Assembly (NCBI GenBank): GCA_913020235.1
Contig: CAJWBT010000159.1
Location: 1-5,954 of the forward strand
Direction: 5' to 3'
DNA: 5,954 nucleotides
From: an uncultured Chloroflexota bacterium
GTDB taxonomy: Bacteria > Chloroflexota > Dehalococcoidia > UBA3495
This document shows positions 4,852-5,954 of this stretch, one piece after another (the first letter of the stretch is position 1; each line of letters starts with the position of its first letter). The position numbers and the translations under genes are program-made. Below the pieces are notes generated by a model. It was not told the origin of the DNA and made no database searches. It was given only the letters and a program-made list of their open reading frames with translations.

Positions 4852-5954
4852 CTCTTGAACACCAGCCTCAAATGAGTGTGATCGAAGCCAAAATTGGTCC
4901 TCAGCTGATTCTCCAGGTAGCGTTGATATGAGAAGTGTACCAGTTGCGGGTTGTCTACTGTAAAGAGAAACGTCGGCGGATTCACGTCAACCTGCCGCAA
5001 CCGGTTGATATGCAGCCTCCTGCGCCCGTGTCCTTTCACCGTTGGGGGGGAGTGGGCGGCGAGAGCGTCGGCCAGGACGTACTGCAACTGGCGGGACGGG
5101 ATCAACCGTAGCCTTTCCTGCCAAAGGTCCAGGGCCGTCCGCAACAGCCCGGCGATGCCCATCCCGTGCAGCGCCGAGGTAAAGCAGATTGGGACGTAGC
5201 GCATGAAATGGAGCCGTTCCCGCACCTGGGCCAAGGCGCGCTCCCGCGCCAGCGAGCCCTCCTCCTCCATCAGGTCCCACTTGTTGATCACCACGATCAA
5301 GCCCCGGCACACATCCCAGGCCAGCCCGGATATGTGGGCGTCCTGGGCGGTGGCCAGCTCGGTGGCGTCGACTACCAGCAGGGTGATATCGCTGCGATTC
5401 ACGGCGCTTACCGCCCGGATTATACTGTATTTTTCGATTCCACGCCCCACCCGTCCGGGCCGCCGGATGCCGGCGGTATCGATCAACACGATGTCGTTGC
5501 CCTTGTAGCTCAAGCCGGTGTCGACCGCGTCCCGGGTGGTCCCCGCTACCTGGCTGACGATGGAGCGCTCCTGCCCCAGGATGGCGTTCAGCAGCATCGA
5601 CTTGCCTACGTTGGTCCGGCCCACAATGGCCAGCTTCAGCGAGGCCGGCGGCGCCCATTCCGTCTCCGATGGCTCATCCGCCGCTTCGGGCTGATATGGA
5701 AAGCTGGAAATGACCAGGTCCATGAGTTCGTAAATACCGTAATTGTGGTAGGCACTGATCAGCGATGGCTCTCCCATGCCCAGTTGGTAGAACTCCGGCG
5801 CAGCGAATTCCCGGGCGTCGTTGTCCACCTTGTTGACCGCCAGTATCACCGGCTTCTTAGTCCGCCGGAGGCGGTCGGCCGCCACCAGGTCCGCCGGGAT
5901 CAGGCCGTCGGCCACGTCGGTCATGAAAATGATCACGTCGGCGGAGGCCACGGC
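4848..5954 (-). CDS. der: Ribosome-assembly GTPase Der/EngA (N-terminus outside window)
   Basis: Der is a tandem-GTPase protein needed for 50S subunit maturation. The frame is open to the right edge, leaving 368 codons of a protein usually about 435-450 aa. The first G-domain's P-loop and switch motifs are outside the window. Its G4 motif NKVDN (5834-5820) and G5 region (SLISAYHNYGI) are visible. After an acidic linker the second G-domain has G1 GRTNVGKS (5621-5598), G2 GTTRDAVD, G3 DTAGIRR (5480-5460), G4 NKWD (5285-5274) and G5 TSALHGMGI. The C-terminal KH-like domain ends in NFGFDHTHLRLVFKR. The usual GRPNVGKS reads GRTNVGKS, a mild change that leaves the P-loop intact. The GTG at 5951 is internal, since family-like sequence continues to the edge. 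The TGA stop overlaps the plsY start by 4 nt, so the two are probably cotranscribed. Confidence 0.96.
   Translation of the reverse strand, partial: AVASADVIIFMTDVADGLIPADLVAADRLRRTKKPVILAVNKVDNDAREFAAPEFYQLGMGEPSLISAYHNYGIYELMDLVISSFPYQPEAADEPSETEWAPPASLKLAIVGRTNVGKSMLLNAILGQERSIVSQVAGTTRDAVDTGLSYKGNDIVLIDTAGIRRPGRVGRGIEKYSIIRAVSAVNRSDITLLVVDATELATAQDAHISGLAWDVCRGLIVVINKWDLMEEEGSLARERALAQVRERLHFMRYVPICFTSALHGMGIAGLLRTALDLWQERLRLIPSRQLQYVLADALAAHSPPTVKGHGRRRLHINRLRQVDVNPPTFLFTVDNPQLVHFSYQRYLENQLRTNFGFDHTHLRLVFKR

Noticed and set aside
4084..4875. A 263-aa plus-strand frame opposite plsY
   Set aside because: It is rich in Gln, His, Arg and Gly, has no known motif, and is the complement of a well-supported membrane protein gene.
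5949..5951. GTG at 5951 as the start of a short Der variant
   Set aside because: The frame stays open to the window edge with Der-like sequence, and the second G-domain is complete. The first G-domain motifs are simply beyond the window, so this is a cut gene rather than a truncated one.

Overview
The window reads as an ordinary, tightly packed housekeeping stretch of a GC-rich bacterial chromosome. It holds seven recognisable genes in two convergent blocks. I see no mobile element, CRISPR array, RNA gene or defence system, and no strong evidence for an undescribed multi-gene system. IspH (MEP isoprenoid pathway), PlsY and Der together indicate a bacterium. A Chloroflexota (Dehalococcoidia-like) source is my best guess, from the der-plsY-gpsA order, the GpsA nucleotide loop and the general look of the proteins. 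That is inference from memory, not a search result.

Left block, plus strand (1-3044): the C-terminal half of threonine synthase (thrC, cut by the window edge); ispH with a GTG start; a polytopic flippase-like membrane protein of the LPG_synthase_TM/UPF0104 family; and a small DUF488 protein. Spacers are 32, 40 and 6 nt, so the block could be one transcript. Its promoter would lie left of the window.

Right block, minus strand (5954-3059, read right to left): der (ribosome-assembly GTPase, N-terminus beyond the window), plsY (acyl-phosphate:glycerol-3-phosphate acyltransferase) and gpsA (glycerol-3-phosphate dehydrogenase). der and plsY overlap by ATGA. gpsA makes sn-glycerol-3-phosphate and plsY acylates it, so this pair forms the entry to phospholipid synthesis.

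The most distinctive non-coding signals are a perfect 28-bp palindrome in the plsY-gpsA spacer (4088-4115), which looks like a REP-type intergenic repeat, and a 7-bp inverted repeat at the convergent junction (3042-3061) whose outer ends are the stop codons of the two facing genes. Smaller points are a strong hairpin inside the DUF488 coding sequence, non-ATG starts for ispH and gpsA each with an out-of-frame ATG near the Shine-Dalgarno, and altered signature motifs in GpsA and PlsY. No gene-free stretch exceeds 65 nt.
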